Positions 39,563-47,659 are shown, counted from the stretch's first letter. The stretch is DNA of 50,486 bases from Alphaproteobacteria bacterium (GCA_022822405.1 JAJEBT010000119.1:1-50486); one strand, 5' to 3'. Translations and numbers: made by a program. Notes: generated from the letters alone by a model not told the origin.

Positions 39563-40147
39563 ATGTCCGGGATTCCGGCAGACCGCTCTGCCCGGCCTTT
39601 GCACCGAGCCCCAAAGGTCGGTGAGCCGGTCCTTCCCGACACCATCGAACCCGGCGTGGTGACCCTGCTGTGCGGCAGCGCGGCAGGTGCCGTCTCGGCT
39701 CGGCTCGGCCTCCCTTATGCCGGTCCCGGAAACAAGTTCTGGCCGATCCTGGCCGAAGCCGGGTTGACCCCGCAGCGCCTGTCTCCGTCCGAATTCCGCG
39801 AACTGCCCCGGCACGGGCTCGGCCTGACCGACATCAACAAGACCGAATGGGGTGCGGATTCGGACCTTAGCGGAAGCGGCGACGACGCGGTGGCGCTCCG
39901 TGCCAAGGTCGAAGCCTTTCGTCCCGCCATTCTCGCCTTCACGGCGAAACGGCCGGCGCAGGTTTTTTTCCGCGCCGTGTTCGGCGTCGATCGCGTCGAT
40001 TACGGGATTCAGGACCAGCGTCTGGGCGAGACCGAAATTCATGTACTGCCGTCGCCGTCGGGACTCGCTGTCCGCTGGTGGGATCCGTCCCCTTGGCACG
40101 AACTCGGCGCCAGGCATCGCGCGCGCGCGGCGCGCGGACCGGGCTAG
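39563..40147 (+). CDS. mismatch-specific DNA glycosylase, Mug-like
   Basis: A 194-residue protein of the uracil-DNA glycosylase superfamily, closest to Mug/TDG. It shows the substrate loop YAGPGNKFWPILAEAGLTP, IGLTDI-like GLGLTDINKTEWGADSDL, LAFTAKRPAQVFF and the second catalytic motif LPSPSGLA near the end. Motif 1, GINPG in E. coli Mug with the catalytic Asn, reads CGSAAG (37-42), so that Asn is missing. It may remove other damaged bases or work by a different residue. A GTG directly before the ATG is an alternative start. The stop overlaps a minus-strand gene remnant. Confidence 0.82.
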   Translation: MSGIPADRSARPLHRAPKVGEPVLPDTIEPGVVTLLCGSAAGAVSARLGLPYAGPGNKFWPILAEAGLTPQRLSPSEFRELPRHGLGLTDINKTEWGADSDLSGSGDDAVALRAKVEAFRPAILAFTAKRPAQVFFRAVFGVDRVDYGIQDQRLGETEIHVLPSPSGLAVRWWDPSPWHELGARHRARAARGPG

Positions 40148-40236
40148 AGAATCTCGAAGACGTCGACAACAACCTCGTCGGGCAGGCGTTCGCCCATGCC
40201 GATTGCAATCAGCCGGTTCAGCCAGGCATGCGGGCT
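40144..40236 (-). pseudogene. C-terminal remnant of a DUF3237-type gene
   Basis: On the minus strand an open frame ends at 40144 and its last 30 codons read AWLNR-LIAIGMGERLP-DEVVVDVFEIL, the normal ending of DUF3237 proteins (AWLNR, G-x-G-x-R-x-P, V-x-V-[YF]-E-x). Upstream the frame loses all similarity and meets a stop near 40325, and no start codon precedes the conserved part. It is best read as a truncated gene whose front was lost. Its stop and the stop of the Mug-like gene share the palindrome CTAG. Confidence 0.6.
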
Positions 40237-40491
40237 GTCCGGCGCTTCTCTCTTTCCTGTCTTCCGCAAGACGCTACGGGACGAAGATTCTGCGGCAGCA
40301 CGCCACGCTTCAAACGATGGTCAAAGACATGGCGAGCGCGGACGCCCGAGGCGGTCTCGGCATGCTGCCGAGACCGCGGTTCCTGCGGATGTCTGCCTGC
40401 CCAGGCGCGGCCCGGTCTGCTTGTGCATGAGGCGCTCGGTCGCTAGATTGCTTTCGGGCGGTGAACCCGCAGCGAACCCGTGGACGCGGCA
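40148..40491. other. intergenic region with gene remnant and strong hairpin
   Basis: The 344-nt gap between the Mug-like gene and yggT holds the DUF3237 remnant at 40144-40236 and a 12-bp hairpin at 40351-40377. I see no intact gene. No strong promoter boxes for the yggT operon are visible, though it must begin here or further upstream. Confidence 0.5.
40351..40377 (+). repeat. perfect 12-bp inverted repeat (hairpin)
   Basis: Arms GCGGTCTCGGCA (40351-40362) and TGCCGAGACCGC (40366-40377) are exact inverse complements around TGC. There is no T-run on either side, so a standard terminator is doubtful. It could be a protein-binding dyad or an RNA stem in the yggT leader, 115 nt upstream of the start. 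Confidence 0.7.
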
Positions 40492-40773
40492 ATGCATGCA
40501 ATACTCAACCTGATCGACAACCTGATTTCGCTCTATATCTGGATCCTCCTGATAGCCGTCGTCGCAAGCTGGCTCATCTCGTTCAACGTCATCAACACGA
40601 ACAATCGCCTGGTTTATGTCATTGTGGATTTCCTCTACCGCGTGACCGAGCCCGCGCTGCGGCCAATCCGGCGTTTTCTGCCCAATCTGGGCGGGCTGGA
40701 CATTTCGCCGGTCGTCCTGATCCTGATCCTGTATTTCGTGCGGGATCTGATTTTCGAAACCGCATACGGCTGA
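40492..40773 (+). CDS. yggT: YggT family membrane protein
   Basis: A 93-residue protein with two membrane helices and the family signature FLYRVTEPALRPIRRFLPNLGGLDISP between them. YggT proteins are linked to osmotic tolerance and, in other bacteria and plastids, to division or cytochrome assembly; here the role is unknown. The ATG at 40492 gives the standard N-terminus (HAILNLIDNLISLYIW); a GTG at 40480 is possible. It abuts the DUF167 gene with no gap. Confidence 0.9.
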   Translation: MHAILNLIDNLISLYIWILLIAVVASWLISFNVINTNNRLVYVIVDFLYRVTEPALRPIRRFLPNLGGLDISPVVLILILYFVRDLIFETAYG

Positions 40774-41130
40774 ATGCCCGCGATGCCCCGTCCGCTGCCG
40801 TTGATGCGGGCAGACGACGGCATCCGGCTCGATGTTCGCGTCACGCCGCGCGCGTCCGCTGATTGCGTGTCGGGAATCGCGGCTGATGCGGACGGGCGGT
40901 CCATGTTGCTGGTTCGCGTCGCGGCGGCGCCCGAATCGGGCAAAGCCAATGCCGCCTTGATCAGGCTGCTGGCAAAGGGGTTCGGGCTTCCGAAGTCCGC
41001 TTTTTCCGTTGCCCGCGGCGCCGCAGCCCGCCGCAAGGTCGTTCATGTGTGCGGAGATCCGGAGGCTCTCGCGGCGGCGGCAGGCAGGATTGTGGAGTTG
41101 AGACCGGATGGAACCAGAAAAGATCATTGA
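40774..41130 (+). CDS. yggU: DUF167/YggU family protein
   Basis: A 118-residue cytoplasmic protein of the UPF0235 family. Core stretches are [51 protein letters not shown] and the following [11 protein letters not shown]. The start codon at 40774 follows the yggT stop directly. Its last 23 nt overlap the start of folD, which implies linked expression. YggT-YggU pairing is widely conserved; the biochemical role is unknown. Confidence 0.9.
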   Translation: MPAMPRPLPLMRADDGIRLDVRVTPRASADCVSGIAADADGRSMLLVRVAAAPESGKANAALIRLLAKGFGLPKSAFSVARGAAARRKVVHVCGDPEALAAAAGRIVELRPDGTRKDH

Positions 41131-41998
41131 CGGAAAGGCGCTGGCGGCCGCGCTGAGGGTGCGCGTTGCCGCCGCGACTGCGCGGCTGCGCGACGAGCAC
41201 GCGGTGATTCCGGGCCTCGCCGCCGTACTGGTGGGTGACGATCCGGCCAGCCAGGTCTATGTGCGCAACAAGAACAGGCAGACCGTCGAGGCCGGCATGA
41301 ACAGCCTCGGGAGAGCGCTGCCCGCGGAGACTTCCGAGCAGGCGCTTCTCGAGGTCGTGGAAGAGCTGAATGCCGATCCGTCAGTACATGGAATACTGGT
41401 CCAGCTTCCGCTTCCCGCCCACATCGGCGCCAGCGCCGTCATCGACTGCATCGACCCGGAAAAGGATGTCGACGGGTTTCACCTGCGCAATGTCGGACGC
41501 CTCGCAACCGGGCGCGAGGGCCTCGTGCCCTGTACACCGCTCGGGTGCATGATGCTGCTTGAGGACAGGCTGGGCGACCTGACCGGACGGGAGGCCGTCA
41601 TCGTCGGGCGCTCCAATATCGTCGGCAAGCCGATGGCTCAGCTGCTCCTGGGCGCGAACTGCACGGTAACGGTCGCGCATTCCCGGACCCGGGATCTTCC
41701 CTCCGTCTGCAGAAGGGCCGATATCCTGGTTGCCGCGGTTGGCCGTGCGCGCATGATCGGCGGGGACTGGATCAAGCCCGGCGCTACGGTGATCGATGTC
41801 GGCATCAATCGCGTGGCGGCGGATGAGGCGGGGAAGACGCGGCTTGTCGGCGACGTGGACTTCGGCCCCGCCATGGAAGTCGCCGGAGCGATCACCCCGG
41901 TGCCGGGCGGCGTCGGTCCGATGACGATTGCATGCCTGCTCAGGAACACCGTGGTCGCCGCATGCCGGCAGAACGGAATTCAGGTTCCGGACATCTGA
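41108..41998 (+). CDS. folD: methylenetetrahydrofolate dehydrogenase/cyclohydrolase FolD
   Basis: Bifunctional enzyme that converts 5,10-methylene-THF to 10-formyl-THF with NADP+; 296 residues. The catalytic Tyr51 and Lys55 lie in [10 protein letters not shown], followed by [12 protein letters not shown], the dinucleotide-site [18 protein letters not shown] and the C-terminal [20 protein letters not shown] at about 41095 serves the ATG at 41108, inside the yggU frame. It is the last gene of the yggT-yggU-folD unit and converges on the DUF4340 gene. Confidence 0.97.
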   Translation: MEPEKIIDGKALAAALRVRVAAATARLRDEHAVIPGLAAVLVGDDPASQVYVRNKNRQTVEAGMNSLGRALPAETSEQALLEVVEELNADPSVHGILVQLPLPAHIGASAVIDCIDPEKDVDGFHLRNVGRLATGREGLVPCTPLGCMMLLEDRLGDLTGREAVIVGRSNIVGKPMAQLLLGANCTVTVAHSRTRDLPSVCRRADILVAAVGRARMIGGDWIKPGATVIDVGINRVAADEAGKTRLVGDVDFGPAMEVAGAITPVPGGVGPMTIACLLRNTVVAACRQNGIQVPDI

Positions 41999-42134
41999 AC
42001 GCCCGTCGAGTCTTTCCGGTCCCTGCCGGACATCCCCGGCCGGCCGGCGGGGGTCTCCCGAAGAACATCATCGCGCAGGAGAACCGCGGGGCGCCTCCGA
42101 CAACCGGGAGGTCATGCCTTTGCCGTGCAGTGGC

Positions 42135-43196
42135 TCAGGAGTCCTTCTTGGCCTCCGGGTCGGCCAGGTATTCCTCCATTTTCGATGTCAGCTTTTCCGA
42201 ATCGCCGGCAGTGAGCATGTAGCTCCATCCGCTGACCCGGGCATTGATCTCATCGACGATCTTGCCGGCCTTCTCCCGTGTGTCGGGTTCCGCTTCGTCG
42301 TCGAGCGAGGCCTTGAACCGTCCCCAGTGATCCTCCCCGATCTTGTACACTTCGATGCGAACCTTGAAGCCGTCCCACGCAGAGTATTCGGCGATCCACG
42401 GGTTTTCCGGCCATTCCTGGCCGGCTGCCTTCTTGACGTCGTCGAACTGCATCTTCCACATGACCCCGCCGAGCGGATTCGCCTCGTCGTCCTTCTTCAT
42501 CTTGCGGCCTTCGGGAATGTCCAGGAGCTTGAAGTTCTTGTCGCTCCTGTCTCCCTTGGCGATGACGAACTCGGACCTGTCCAGATCACGTATCGATACG
42601 CGGCGGATATGTTCCTGGCCGTAATCGACAATCTCCCGGACAACCCAGTTGATCGGCCCGTCCCCGATCGAGACTTGCCCCCGCGCAAGCCAGGTTTCCT
42701 TGTCGTCGCCCCGTCGGATGTAGGTCCCCGATCCGCCGGATCCGAAGAGATCGGCATTGATCTTGCCGAGGAGGACATCGGCAAGAACCTCGCCCTTTTC
42801 GTTCCGGAAAACCAGCCTCTTCGATTTCGCGTCCTTGCCCTCCGGCGATCCGAGGTCGAGGCGGGCGTAACGCTCAGGATCGGCAGTCTTGCGTTCGATG
42901 AGCTTGAAATTCGCGACGCCCACGATCGCTGACTTGACCTTGTCGAAAGCTGCCGGGTAGCCGTCCTTCTGGTCCAGCCCCCAGATTTTCTCCTTGCGGC
43001 TCAGCGAGAACTTGCCGCTTGCCGTTTGCACTTCGATGCGGCTGGCGTCGTTTACGGCCTCGGCGAGTGCGGGGAACGCTGGCTCGGTTCCCGGAGTGAG
43101 CGCGGTGGTCTCGGTCCTTGTCGATATTCCGATGCCGGCCGCGATGACGGCGACGGCCGTCACGCCCGCCAATGCGGCGAAGGTTTTCGGTTTCAT
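42135..43196 (-). CDS. DUF4340 domain-containing protein
   Basis: A 353-residue protein with an N-terminal membrane anchor or signal segment (about 7-25), then a repeated alpha/beta extracytoplasmic region: GKFSLSRKEKIWGLDQKDGYPAAFDKVKSAIVGVANFKLIERKT is the typical DUF4340 unit, where each module compares a side chain-rich strand pair. The C-terminal part is charged and ends in DPEAKKDS. It is the last gene of the Gld-like operon, 11 nt after the GldG-like gene. DUF4340 proteins regularly follow such genes. Function is unknown. Confidence 0.85.
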   Translation of the reverse strand: MKPKTFAALAGVTAVAVIAAGIGISTRTETTALTPGTEPAFPALAEAVNDASRIEVQTASGKFSLSRKEKIWGLDQKDGYPAAFDKVKSAIVGVANFKLIERKTADPERYARLDLGSPEGKDAKSKRLVFRNEKGEVLADVLLGKINADLFGSGGSGTYIRRGDDKETWLARGQVSIGDGPINWVVREIVDYGQEHIRRVSIRDLDRSEFVIAKGDRSDKNFKLLDIPEGRKMKKDDEANPLGGVMWKMQFDDVKKAAGQEWPENPWIAEYSAWDGFKVRIEVYKIGEDHWGRFKASLDDEAEPDTREKAGKIVDEINARVSGWSYMLTAGDSEKLTSKMEEYLADPEAKKDS

Positions 43197-43207
43197 GTCC
43201 TCCTCCT

Positions 43208-45139
43208 TCAGGTCCCGGCGCGGGCACGGGTGCGATTTCGCCGCACCACGGATATGCCTACGGCGAATATCGCGATCGCTGCCGGCACGGCGGCGATGTT
43301 GAGCAACTTGAGATCGGAGCCCAGCTGATCGATGTCCCGGCGCAGATTGAGCTGCACCTCGCGCAGTTCCGTCCTGATTTCAAGCACGCGGGCGCGGAAT
43401 TTCCTGACCTCTTCATCCTGTTCCTTCGACATCACGGCTGCGCCCGCGGCCTTCTTGGTCGTCTGGAGCTCCCTGAGCTTCTTCTCGACGTCCTCGAGCT
43501 CCTTGGCCAGCGCCTGCGCCTGCGTCATGTACTTGTCTTCGGCTTCGCGCTGAATGGATTCCACGACGTCGAACGGCCTGCTCGAAAGCCCGCGTCCGCG
43601 CAGGCTGATCAGCGCGCTGGTGCCGGCCATGTTGTCGGCCGCGTTGACGACGAGATCGGCGTTGTGCGCAATCGGCACGATCACCTGCTGTCCGAAGAGA
43701 TCCTGAGCCCGCAGCCAGAAGCTGTCGGCAAGGATATCGGTGTCGGCCACGACGACGACGTTGATGTCGTCGGCCGATTCGGCGAGATGCGGTTTCGGGG
43801 CCGGGCCGTCCTTCCCGTCGGCGGCATCTTTCTTGTCCGCATCGTCGGATTTGGGCGGACCGTCGGGAAACGCGCTCTTGACCTTGCCGGAAACCCGAGC
43901 CGCGATGATGTAGCTCTTGTCCTGGGGCTTGAAGTCCCGGAGGATGTCGGCTGGCTTGGGATCGCGTCGCACGCTCTCGGCATCGAACGGTCCCGCGGAC
44001 TTCGAGGACCAGATCAGCGGTTCGATCTGCGTGGTTGCACCCTCGGCCTTTTCGAAAAAGCCCGGTGTCGCGAAGTTGATCTTCTGCAATTCCGACGCGA
44101 TCACGTCGCCCGTGTCGATGTTTTCGGGCCCGTAGCTGGTCCAGGCAATGTAACGGGTGATGATCGGGCGCCCGAGGGAATCCGTTCCGGCCTGCACCCG
44201 GGTGCCCGCCGCCAGGTCTCCCAGGACCTTGTCCTTGTCGTATTTCACGCCCCAGGCCTTCAGGAGTTCCGGAAGATCCGACCCGACGCCCGGCGGCAGG
44301 CGCAGCGCCGCGTTGCTGCGTGCGCCTTCCTCGGCGTGGGGGTCCACGAACACCACCGCATTGCCGCCGCGGAGTACGAACTGATCGATCTGGTAGCGCG
44401 ATTCCTCGCTCAGGCCGAACGGGTGGACGATCATCACGAGGTCGACATCATCGGTGAGCTTCGGGGTCAGCCCCTGGGCACGCACTTCGAAGAACTGCTT
44501 GAGATTGTCGATCAGTGCCCATGGCTTGTATTGCTTGAGCGGATCGGAATCCACGGGAATGCCGGAAACCAGTGCGATGACCTTCTTCTTCGGGTTGCCG
44601 AGATTGTGGATCATCCGTGTCAGGTCATATTCCAGAAATCGCTCGCGCTGCGGCGTGAGGAAGGCCAGCACGTCGGTGTCGTCGGTCGAGTTGGTTGCCG
44701 CGATGCCGAAATATCCCAGGTCTCCGGCTTCCGTGATGGGGATCCCGCTGAGGCCGAAGCCGACCGCCCTGTCTTCCTCCGGGGAGAAGGGCTCGGGATT
44801 GACGAGCTCGAGCCGAAGCTTGCCGCCGGCAAGCGAGGCATAGCGTTCGAGCAGTTCCTGCACGCGGGTGCCGTAGGCGGTGAGGCCCGGCGTCGTCTCG
44901 ACGAGCTTGCGCGTCGAAAAGAAACGCAGCGTGATCTCTTCGTCGAGCGTCGACAGGGTTTTCTTGGTGCCGTCGGACAGCGTGAACAGGGACTTATCGG
45001 TCAGATCCAGCCTGACGCCCTTGATCACGGATTCCGAGAAGATGATGATCGACAGGAAGAGCACTACCGCCAGCGCGAGCGCGCCGAAGGCGAGCGTTCG
45101 GCTGTCGGTGGCTGACGACTCCTTGCGTGTATCGGCCAT
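43208..45139 (-). CDS. GldG family ABC transporter auxiliary protein
   Basis: A 643-residue membrane protein. One helix lies near the N-terminus (about 17-36), followed by the conserved RLDLTDKSLFTLSDGTKKTL of GldG/ABC-auxiliary proteins, a large extracytoplasmic region with an alpha/beta (ThuA/GATase-like) fold (VIALVSGIPVD, VDLVMIVHP, VVFVDPHAEEG), a strongly charged linker of Asp and Lys (about 425-450), a coiled coil (about 530-610) and a last membrane helix before a basic tail. It lies 8 nt after the permease. In Bacteroidetes GldG works with GldF and GldA in gliding; in alphaproteobacteria the role is unknown. Confidence 0.87.
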   Translation of the reverse strand: MADTRKESSATDSRTLAFGALALAVVLFLSIIIFSESVIKGVRLDLTDKSLFTLSDGTKKTLSTLDEEITLRFFSTRKLVETTPGLTAYGTRVQELLERYASLAGGKLRLELVNPEPFSPEEDRAVGFGLSGIPITEAGDLGYFGIAATNSTDDTDVLAFLTPQRERFLEYDLTRMIHNLGNPKKKVIALVSGIPVDSDPLKQYKPWALIDNLKQFFEVRAQGLTPKLTDDVDLVMIVHPFGLSEESRYQIDQFVLRGGNAVVFVDPHAEEGARSNAALRLPPGVGSDLPELLKAWGVKYDKDKVLGDLAAGTRVQAGTDSLGRPIITRYIAWTSYGPENIDTGDVIASELQKINFATPGFFEKAEGATTQIEPLIWSSKSAGPFDAESVRRDPKPADILRDFKPQDKSYIIAARVSGKVKSAFPDGPPKSDDADKKDAADGKDGPAPKPHLAESADDINVVVVADTDILADSFWLRAQDLFGQQVIVPIAHNADLVVNAADNMAGTSALISLRGRGLSSRPFDVVESIQREAEDKYMTQAQALAKELEDVEKKLRELQTTKKAAGAAVMSKEQDEEVRKFRARVLEIRTELREVQLNLRRDIDQLGSDLKLLNIAAVPAAIAIFAVGISVVRRNRTRARAGT

Positions 45140-45147
45140 GTTGCAAC

Positions 45148-45882
45148 CTATGAACCCTTCTTGAGGTCGACGATGACGACGTTCGCGAACAGGAAAACGC
45201 CGATCGTCGCCGCCATGTAGATGAAGTCGCGAAGATCGAAGACGCCCTGGGTTATGGCGTCGAAATGGGTGAGGAAACTGAGAGATGCGACCAGATCGAT
45301 CACGAAGCTCGAAGTCCAGCCGCGCACCGCGGACTGGACCGGTTCAAGCCCGCTCATCATGAACAGGAAGCACGCCGCCGCGGCAATGACGAAGGCGATG
45401 ACCTGGTTGCGCGTGAGCGCCGAGACGAAGCTCCCGATCGAAAGAAACGCGCCGGCCATCAGGAAACTGCCGACATATCCGGCAAAGATCACGCCGTTGT
45501 CGGGCGCGCCGAGGTAGTTGACGGTGATCCAGACGGGGAATGTGAGCGCAAGTGCGATGCCGGCAAAGATCCAGGCGGCCAAGAACTTGCCGAGCACTGC
45601 CTGCGTGGTCGAGAGCGGCAGCGTCATCAGAAGCTCGATCGTTCCGGTCTTGCGTTCCTCGGCCCAAAGCCGCATGCCGATGGCCGGCACCAGAAACAGG
45701 TAGAGCCAGGGATGGAAGGCGAAGAATGTCTGGAGATCCGCCTGTCCGCGTTCGTAGAAGCCCCCGAAATAGAACGTCATTGCTCCCGCAAGCGCGAGGA
45801 AGATGACGATGAACACATAGGCCAGCGGCGTAGAAAAGTAGCTCGCAAGTTCGCGCTTCGAGATCGCAATCACCGCGGTCAT
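45148..45882 (-). CDS. ABC-2 type permease, GldF-like
   Basis: A 244-residue inner-membrane permease with six helices. Features are the start ISKRELASYFSTPLAYVFIVIFL, the loop MRLWAEERKTGTIELLMTLPLSTTQAVLGKFLAAW, which is the ABC-2/NosY-GldF signature for contact with the ATPase, and a last helix ending at LKKGS. The ATG overlaps the ATPase stop by 4 nt. It should form a homodimeric pore or tether complex with the ATPase gene product and the GldG-like protein. Confidence 0.9.
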   Translation of the reverse strand: MTAVIAISKRELASYFSTPLAYVFIVIFLALAGAMTFYFGGFYERGQADLQTFFAFHPWLYLFLVPAIGMRLWAEERKTGTIELLMTLPLSTTQAVLGKFLAAWIFAGIALALTFPVWITVNYLGAPDNGVIFAGYVGSFLMAGAFLSIGSFVSALTRNQVIAFVIAAAACFLFMMSGLEPVQSAVRGWTSSFVIDLVASLSFLTHFDAITQGVFDLRDFIYMAATIGVFLFANVVIVDLKKGS

Positions 45883-46832
45883 TGCACGTTCTCCCCGATG
45901 GTGATCTGGCGGAACACGTCGTCGAGCCGTCCGCGTTCGACGTAGAGTTGGTCGACGGCGACCTCCCTCTCCTTCAGGCGCTGATTGACTGCGTCGACGA
46001 CAGCTGCGCCCTGGCTCGGAATGACGATGACATGGGCGCTCGCCGAGCGCTTGTCATCGATCTCGATTCGCTCAACGCCTTCGAGCCCGTCGAGAGCGCC
46101 CTGAAGCGCGGCGATCCGTTCGTGCGGCAGGCGGACCGATACCGCATTCCAGTAGGCCGACCGCCGTTCGAGATCAGCCGGCGTCGCATCGGCAACCTTG
46201 CGGCCGCGTGAAATCACGATCGCCCGGGTGCATACGGCATCGACCTCCTCAAGGAGATGGGTCGAGATCACGACCGCCTTTTCCTCGGACATCTGGCGAA
46301 TGAGTTCGCGGACCTGGTGTTTCTGGTTGGGGTCGAGCCCATCCGTGGGTTCGTCGAGGATCAGGATGTCGGGATCGTGCATGATCGCCTGCGCTAGGCC
46401 GACACGCCGCTTGAACCCCTTGGACAGGGTTCCGACGCGCTGGTTGTAGACCTCGTCGAGTTCGAGCTTGTCGACGGCGCCGTCGATCGCCTGCCGGCGA
46501 TCCGATCCCCGAATCCCGCGCGTTTCGGCGACAAAGGACAGCAGCGCGGCGGTGGTCATGTCCTCGTAGAGCGGCGCGCCCTCGGGCAGATAGCCGATGC
46601 GCGTCTTGACAGTCAGCGGATTCTGAATCACGTCGCTGTCGCACACGATGGCCGTGCCTGAGGTCGGCGGGAGAAAACCCGTGATCATTTTCATGGTCGT
46701 CGACTTGCCGGCGCCGTTGGGGCCGAGGAAGCCGAGCACCTCGCCGCTCTCGACCGAAAAGCTGATGTCATCGACCACGGTGAACGGGCCGTACTTCTTC
46801 GTGAGATTCCGGATGTCAAGCATCGTGGCCAT
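45879..46832 (-). CDS. ABC transporter ATP-binding protein, GldA-like
   Basis: A 317-residue CcmA/GldA-type ATPase. Walker A is GPNGAGKST (37-45), the signature is LSKGF (136-140), Walker B ILILDEP ends at Glu161 and the switch is His192. A C-terminal extension of about 100 residues follows the core, as in other exporters of this class. The ATG at 46832 is chosen because it leads into LDIRNLTKKYGPFTVV; an upstream ATG at 46925 has no support. It is the first gene of the operon and overlaps the permease by 4 nt. Confidence 0.92.
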   Translation of the reverse strand: MATMLDIRNLTKKYGPFTVVDDISFSVESGEVLGFLGPNGAGKSTTMKMITGFLPPTSGTAIVCDSDVIQNPLTVKTRIGYLPEGAPLYEDMTTAALLSFVAETRGIRGSDRRQAIDGAVDKLELDEVYNQRVGTLSKGFKRRVGLAQAIMHDPDILILDEPTDGLDPNQKHQVRELIRQMSEEKAVVISTHLLEEVDAVCTRAIVISRGRKVADATPADLERRSAYWNAVSVRLPHERIAALQGALDGLEGVERIEIDDKRSASAHVIVIPSQGAAVVDAVNQRLKEREVAVDQLYVERGRLDDVFRQITIGENVQ

Positions 46833-46996
46833 GCCGATCCAAACCTTTCGTTCCTCTTGTCCAGTCACATTGGCGTGACTGTCGGGGGCATCTACTCGAA
46901 GCGTGATGAATGAGAGGTGAGGCACCCGGTGATTTGCGCCGACAGACCCCGCCAGCTGGCCGGGGTGCCGGGCTGGATTCGCGCTGGCGCGCGAAA

Positions 46997-47032
46997 CCCG
47001 GGCGGCCGGATTTCCCGATCCGGCCGCCCGGG
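46997..47032 (-). terminator. terminator of hsp20
   Basis: Arms 46997-47010 and 47019-47032 are exact inverse complements of 14 bp, almost all G/C, with an 8-nt loop. On the minus strand the hairpin starts 11 nt after the hsp20 stop and is followed by TTT. It is the strongest hairpin in the window and separates hsp20 from the GldA-like gene. Confidence 0.8.
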
Positions 47033-47043
47033 CGGTTGCGGTG

Positions 47044-47505
47044 TCAGGCGACCTTCGCCACAGGGCCGTCGATCACCTTCGAAGAATTGCCGATTGCAAT
47101 CTTGCGCGGCTTCAGCGCTTCCGGAATCTCGCGCTCGAGGTCGATGACGAGGAGGCCGTCCTTCAGGTCGGCGCCCTTGACCTCGACATGGTCAGCGAGC
47201 TGGAAACGGAGCTGGAAGGTCCGACGGGCGATCCCGCGGTGCAGGTAGGTCTGCGTCTCGCCGCCGGCCTTGGCGCCCTTGCCCTTGACCACAAGCTGGT
47301 TGTCCCGGACCTCGAGGTCCAGGTCTTCGGCACCGAAGCCGGCGACCGCGATGGTCACCTGGTAGGTGTCGCCGTTCAGCTTTTCGATGTTGTAGGGCGG
47401 ATAGCCATCGGATGCGGGGCTCTTCTGGGCCGCGTCAAGCAGCGACGTCAGATGGTCGAAACCGACGGCAGTGCGGTAAAGGGGCGAGAAATCGAGGTGT
47501 CTCAT
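47044..47505 (-). CDS. small heat-shock protein, Hsp20/IbpA family
   Basis: A 153-residue holdase chaperone that keeps unfolded proteins soluble. The alpha-crystallin domain spans about residues 35-130 with PPYNIEKLNGDTYQVTIAVAGF, LVVKGKG and the A-x-x-x-x-G-[LV]-L-x-[IV] motif as ADLKDGLLVIDL; the C-terminal IxI-like anchor is RKIAIG. The N-terminus (RHLDFSPLYRTAVGFDHL) is the alphaproteobacterial IbpA type. Expression should be heat-controlled twice: by an RpoH-type promoter (47605-47629) and by a ROSE-like RNA hairpin over its ribosome site (47510-47532). Confidence 0.95.
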   Translation of the reverse strand: MRHLDFSPLYRTAVGFDHLTSLLDAAQKSPASDGYPPYNIEKLNGDTYQVTIAVAGFGAEDLDLEVRDNQLVVKGKGAKAGGETQTYLHRGIARRTFQLRFQLADHVEVKGADLKDGLLVIDLEREIPEALKPRKIAIGNSSKVIDGPVAKVA

Positions 47506-47509
47506 CTTC

Positions 47510-47532
47510 CATATCCTCCATTGAGCAACATG
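47510..47532 (-). promoter_or_regulatory. ROSE-type RNA thermometer hairpin of hsp20
   Basis: On the minus-strand mRNA the segment 47532-47510 folds on itself: CAUGUU and CUC pair with AUAUG plus GAGG, leaving one bulged G and a 4-nt loop. The pairs are C-G, A-U, U-A, G-U, U-A, U-G, then C-G, U-A, C-G. The whole Shine-Dalgarno GGAGG (47519-47515) is covered. The UUGCU segment with a bulged G opposite the SD is the defining ROSE pattern of rhizobial small heat-shock genes. The start codon follows 9 nt after the SD. Upstream leader sequence to about 47598 can form further stems. Confidence 0.75.
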
Positions 47533-47604
47533 TGGTTCGGGCCGCCACTATGGCCAACCCTTGGTCGTCTGCCCGGCCCGTTCAGGCTCCGGACACCCGC
47601 TATT

Positions 47605-47629
47605 TAATGCGGGCCACGGGGAATTCAAG
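47605..47629 (-). promoter_or_regulatory. RpoH (sigma-32) type heat-shock promoter of hsp20
   Basis: On the minus strand CTTGAA (47629-47624) is followed after 11 nt by CCGCATTA (47612-47605), close to the CCCCATNT box of sigma-32 promoters. The predicted start near 47598 yields a 93-nt leader, right for a ROSE element. A sigma-70 reading is possible but fits less well. Confidence 0.6.
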
Positions 47630-47659
47630 TGGAGGAAGGAATTTTTTCGTCGGGCCCGG

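Noticed and set aside
42034..42052. GC-rich dyad between folD and the DUF4340 gene as a bidirectional terminator
   Set aside because: Only about five pairs form cleanly, and neither strand has a T-run, so it is no better than background in this GC-rich DNA.
43172..45115. A 647-codon plus-strand open frame opposite the GldG-like gene
   Set aside because: The minus strand encodes a recognisable GldG-type protein with membrane and coiled-coil features; the plus product is Arg/Asp/His-rich without any family.
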